Shown one piece after another: positions 5,584 to 7,744 of a stretch of DNA of 7,744 nt. How positions within the stretch are numbered: the stretch's first letter is position 1; the number at the start of each line of letters is the position of its first letter. The notes under the pieces are model-generated. The model had not been told where the DNA came from and made no database searches. It saw only the letters and a list, made by a program, of their open reading frames with translations. Position numbers and translations under genes: made by a program. Source of the DNA: an uncultured Bacteroidota bacterium (GTDB taxonomy: Bacteria > Bacteroidota > Bacteroidia > Chitinophagales > Chitinophagaceae); assembly GCA_903879995.1 (NCBI GenBank), contig CAIRNW010000055.1, forward strand, positions 1 through 7,744, in the 5' to 3' direction.

Positions 5584-7744
5584 TTAACCCTTTTTGGCAG
5601 TCGTTGCATCGAGCAACTCATTTCTGAAAACAACTGTGTTATCAAAAACATCTACTAAAACTGGTTTTTCCTTGTCGATCTCACCGGCCACAATTTTTTT
5701 ACTCAGCGTATTCACGATTTCTTTTTGTATCAGCCTTTTCAAAGGTCTTGCTCCCATTTGAACATCATATCCTTGTTCAGCTAGGTATCGCAAGGCATAT
5801 TCACTAAAACGAAGTTCGATTCCAGTAGTGGCTAGTAACTGCTTCAAGCCATTTAATTGAATTTGTAATACACCAACCAAGTCTTTGGGAAGTAATGGCT
5901 GAAATAAGATGATTTCGTCAATTCGATTCAAAAACTCAGGCCTTACTGTGCTTCGAAGCAATTCCATCACTTGTTCTTTAGCACGTGCAGTAACAACAGA
6001 AAGTGTTTTTTCCGTTACTCCATCAAATGCCTCCATAATCAGCTCACTTCCTAAATTGCTGGTCATGATCACCACTGTGTTCCTGAAATTAACTACCCTT
6101 CCTTTATTGTCTGTAAGACGACCTTCATCAAGCACTTGTAACAATATGTTCCAGACATCCGGGTGCGCTTTTTCAATCTCATCGAGCAAGATTACGCTGT
6201 ACGGTTTCCTTCGCACGGCCTCCGTCAACTGTCCGCCTTCCTCATACCCTACATAACCTGGAGGCGCCCCTACCAATCGACTTACCGCGTGTTTTTCCTG
6301 ATACTCACTCATATCAATCCTGGTAAGCATCGACTCGTCATCGAATAAAAAATGTGCAAGCGATTTTGCTAATTCTGTTTTACCTACACCGGTTGTTCCC
6401 AAAAAAATAAATGACCCAATCGGACGCTTGGGATCTTGTAAACCTGCACGACTTCGACGGATAGCATCAGAAACGGCGGTGATTGCTTCTTCCTGGCCTA
6501 CCACCCTCTCATGCAAATGATTCTCCAGATATATCAGTCGATCTTTTTCTGACTGTAGCATTTTTGCCACAGGGATTCCAGTAGCTTTTGCCACCGCCTC
6601 TGCAATATCCTCGGCATCTACTTCCTCTTTCAATAACCGTTTTTCTGTTTCCTGCGATAGTTGATTACTGAGTGTGGCCACTAAATTTTCCTGTTCCTTA
6701 ATTTTACCATACCGAATTTCAGCTACCTTACCATAATCTCCTTCCCGCTCGGCCCGCTCCGCCTCCTGCCTTAATTGCTCAATGGTAAGCTTTGCTTTTT
6801 GCAGTTGATCCACCAACTCCTTTTCAGCCACCCATTTTGCCTTCAATGTATCTCGTTGAACGGCCAGGTTTGCGATTTCAGTATTCAATTCCTTCAACTT
6901 CACCTCGTCATTCTCTCTTTTAATGGCTTCTCTTTCTATTTCAAGCTGGCGAATCTGTCGTTCCAATGTATCTAATTCCTCAGGCATCGAATTCATCTCT
7001 AAACGAAGTTTTGCAGCACTTTCATCAATCAAATCAATTGCCTTGTCTGGTAAAAATCGATCGGTGATGTAGCGATGTGACAGCTCTACAGCAGCAATGA
7101 TCGCTTCATCTTTGATTCGAACATGGTGATGTGTTTCGTATCTATCTTTTAGACCGCGCAGAATAGAAATAGCATCTTCATTATTGGGCTCCTCTATGAT
7201 CACTTTCTGAAATCGACGTTCCAGTGCCTTATCTTTTTCAAAATACTTTTGATATTCATTCAGCGTCGTGGCACCCACTGCTCTCAATTCACCACGAGAA
7301 AGTGCAGGCTTTAGAATATTAGCCGCATCCATCGCTCCCTCTCCACCACCAGCTCCCACCAACGTGTGTATTTCATCAATAAAAAGAATAATGTCTCCGT
7401 TGGAATCCCCTACCTCCTTTACAACTGCTTTTAGTCGTTCTTCAAACTCACCTTTGTATTTAGCGCCGGCAATCAATAGCCCCATATCCAGCGCATAAAT
7501 AACTTTTGACTTTAAATTTTCTGGCACATCCCCATTGATGATCCGATGTGCAATACCTTCCGCAATTGCAGTTTTTCCTACCCCCGGCTCTCCTACTAAT
7601 ATGGGGTTGTTTTTAGTACGACGAGATAATATGTGTAAGGTTCTTCTGATTTCTTCATCACGTCCAATCACCGGATCCAACTTTCCTTGACGAGCCAGGT
7701 CATTTAAATTTTTTGCGTACTTCGACAACGCATTGAATTGCTGC
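5584..7744 (-). CDS. clpB: ATP-dependent chaperone ClpB (N-terminus outside window)
   Basis: The reading frame is open to the right edge, so the gene starts outside the window. The 719 visible residues begin [13 protein letters not shown], matching ClpB after its N-terminal domain; roughly 150-160 residues are missing. Numbering from the edge, nucleotide domain 1 has Walker A GEPGVGKT (51-58), the KYKG pore loop (~95-98) and Walker B ILFIDE (119-124). A charged coiled-coil middle domain spans ~250-375. Domain 2 has GTTGVGKT (449-456), pore loop GYVGYEEGG (496-504), Walker B VILLDE (517-522) and the sensor-2 motif GARPLKR (664-670). The middle domain and the lack of a ClpP-binding IGF/IGL loop identify a disaggregase, not a ClpA/ClpC protease partner. 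It works as a cytoplasmic hexamer that, with DnaK, pulls proteins out of heat-induced aggregates. A TTG near the edge is an internal Leu codon (in the ALSKY stretch), not the start. A heat-shock promoter would lie outside the window. Confidence 0.97.
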   Translation of the reverse strand, partial: QQFNALSKYAKNLNDLARQGKLDPVIGRDEEIRRTLHILSRRTKNNPILVGEPGVGKTAIAEGIAHRIINGDVPENLKSKVIYALDMGLLIAGAKYKGEFEERLKAVVKEVGDSNGDIILFIDEIHTLVGAGGGEGAMDAANILKPALSRGELRAVGATTLNEYQKYFEKDKALERRFQKVIIEEPNNEDAISILRGLKDRYETHHHVRIKDEAIIAAVELSHRYITDRFLPDKAIDLIDESAAKLRLEMNSMPEELDTLERQIRQLEIEREAIKRENDEVKLKELNTEIANLAVQRDTLKAKWVAEKELVDQLQKAKLTIEQLRQEAERAEREGDYGKVAEIRYGKIKEQENLVATLSNQLSQETEKRLLKEEVDAEDIAEAVAKATGIPVAKMLQSEKDRLIYLENHLHERVVGQEEAITAVSDAIRRSRAGLQDPKRPIGSFIFLGTTGVGKTELAKSLAHFLFDDESMLTRIDMSEYQEKHAVSRLVGAPPGYVGYEEGGQLTEAVRRKPYSVILLDEIEKAHPDVWNILLQVLDEGRLTDNKGRVVNFRNTVVIMTSNLGSELIMEAFDGVTEKTLSVVTARAKEQVMELLRSTVRPEFLNRIDEIILFQPLLPKDLVGVLQIQLNGLKQLLATTGIELRFSEYALRYLAEQGYDVQMGARPLKRLIQKEIVNTLSKKIVAGEIDKEKPVLVDVFDNTVVFRNELLDATTAKKG

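Noticed and set aside
7726..7728. TTG as the start codon of clpB
   Set aside because: The frame continues upstream to the window edge with ClpB-like residues (QQFNA before LSKYAKNL), so this is an internal Leu codon and the gene is cut by the window.

Overview
The window looks like chromosomal DNA of a Bacteroidota species, probably of the Cytophagales type. The reasons are the low-to-moderate GC content with AT-rich spacers, the absence of clear Shine-Dalgarno sequences before most starts, promoter-like elements close to the Bacteroidota TTTG / TAnnTTTG pattern, a lipoprotein signal typical of the phylum, and the character of the ClpB, PhoH and CrcB proteins. This assignment is inference from sequence style, not a database match.

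Left block, + strand (184-3293). A ROK-family winged-helix regulator (184-1431) is followed after 87 bases by a compact three-gene run: a PhoH/YbeZ-type ATPase starting at TTG (1519-2490), a small lipoprotein with a DUF4878-like fold (2497-2919), and a CrcB/Fluc fluoride channel (2916-3293). phoH and the lipoprotein gene are separated only by extra in-frame stops. The lipoprotein and crcB genes overlap by ATGA. These three are almost certainly one transcript, and the spacer before phoH holds a promoter-like element overlapped by an inverted repeat (1485-1507).

Right block, - strand (3288-7744). Reading from the right edge, clpB (disaggregase; its N-terminal domain lies outside the window) ends at 5584. 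A 283-base AT-rich spacer follows, with a long hairpin just after clpB and several palindromes nearer the next gene. Then come a DsbA-like thioredoxin-fold protein that has lost the CXXC motif (5300-4683) and, 6 bases later, a MurC-like Mur ligase (4676-3288). The two blocks converge, and crcB and the Mur ligase share their last six bases.

Most genes are ordinary housekeeping or stress genes (PhoH, CrcB, ClpB). The part least explained by known biology is the two-gene unit of a redox-defective thioredoxin-fold protein with a basic tail and a divergent MurC paralogue. I see no CRISPR array, RNA gene, insertion sequence, phage gene or obvious defence system.
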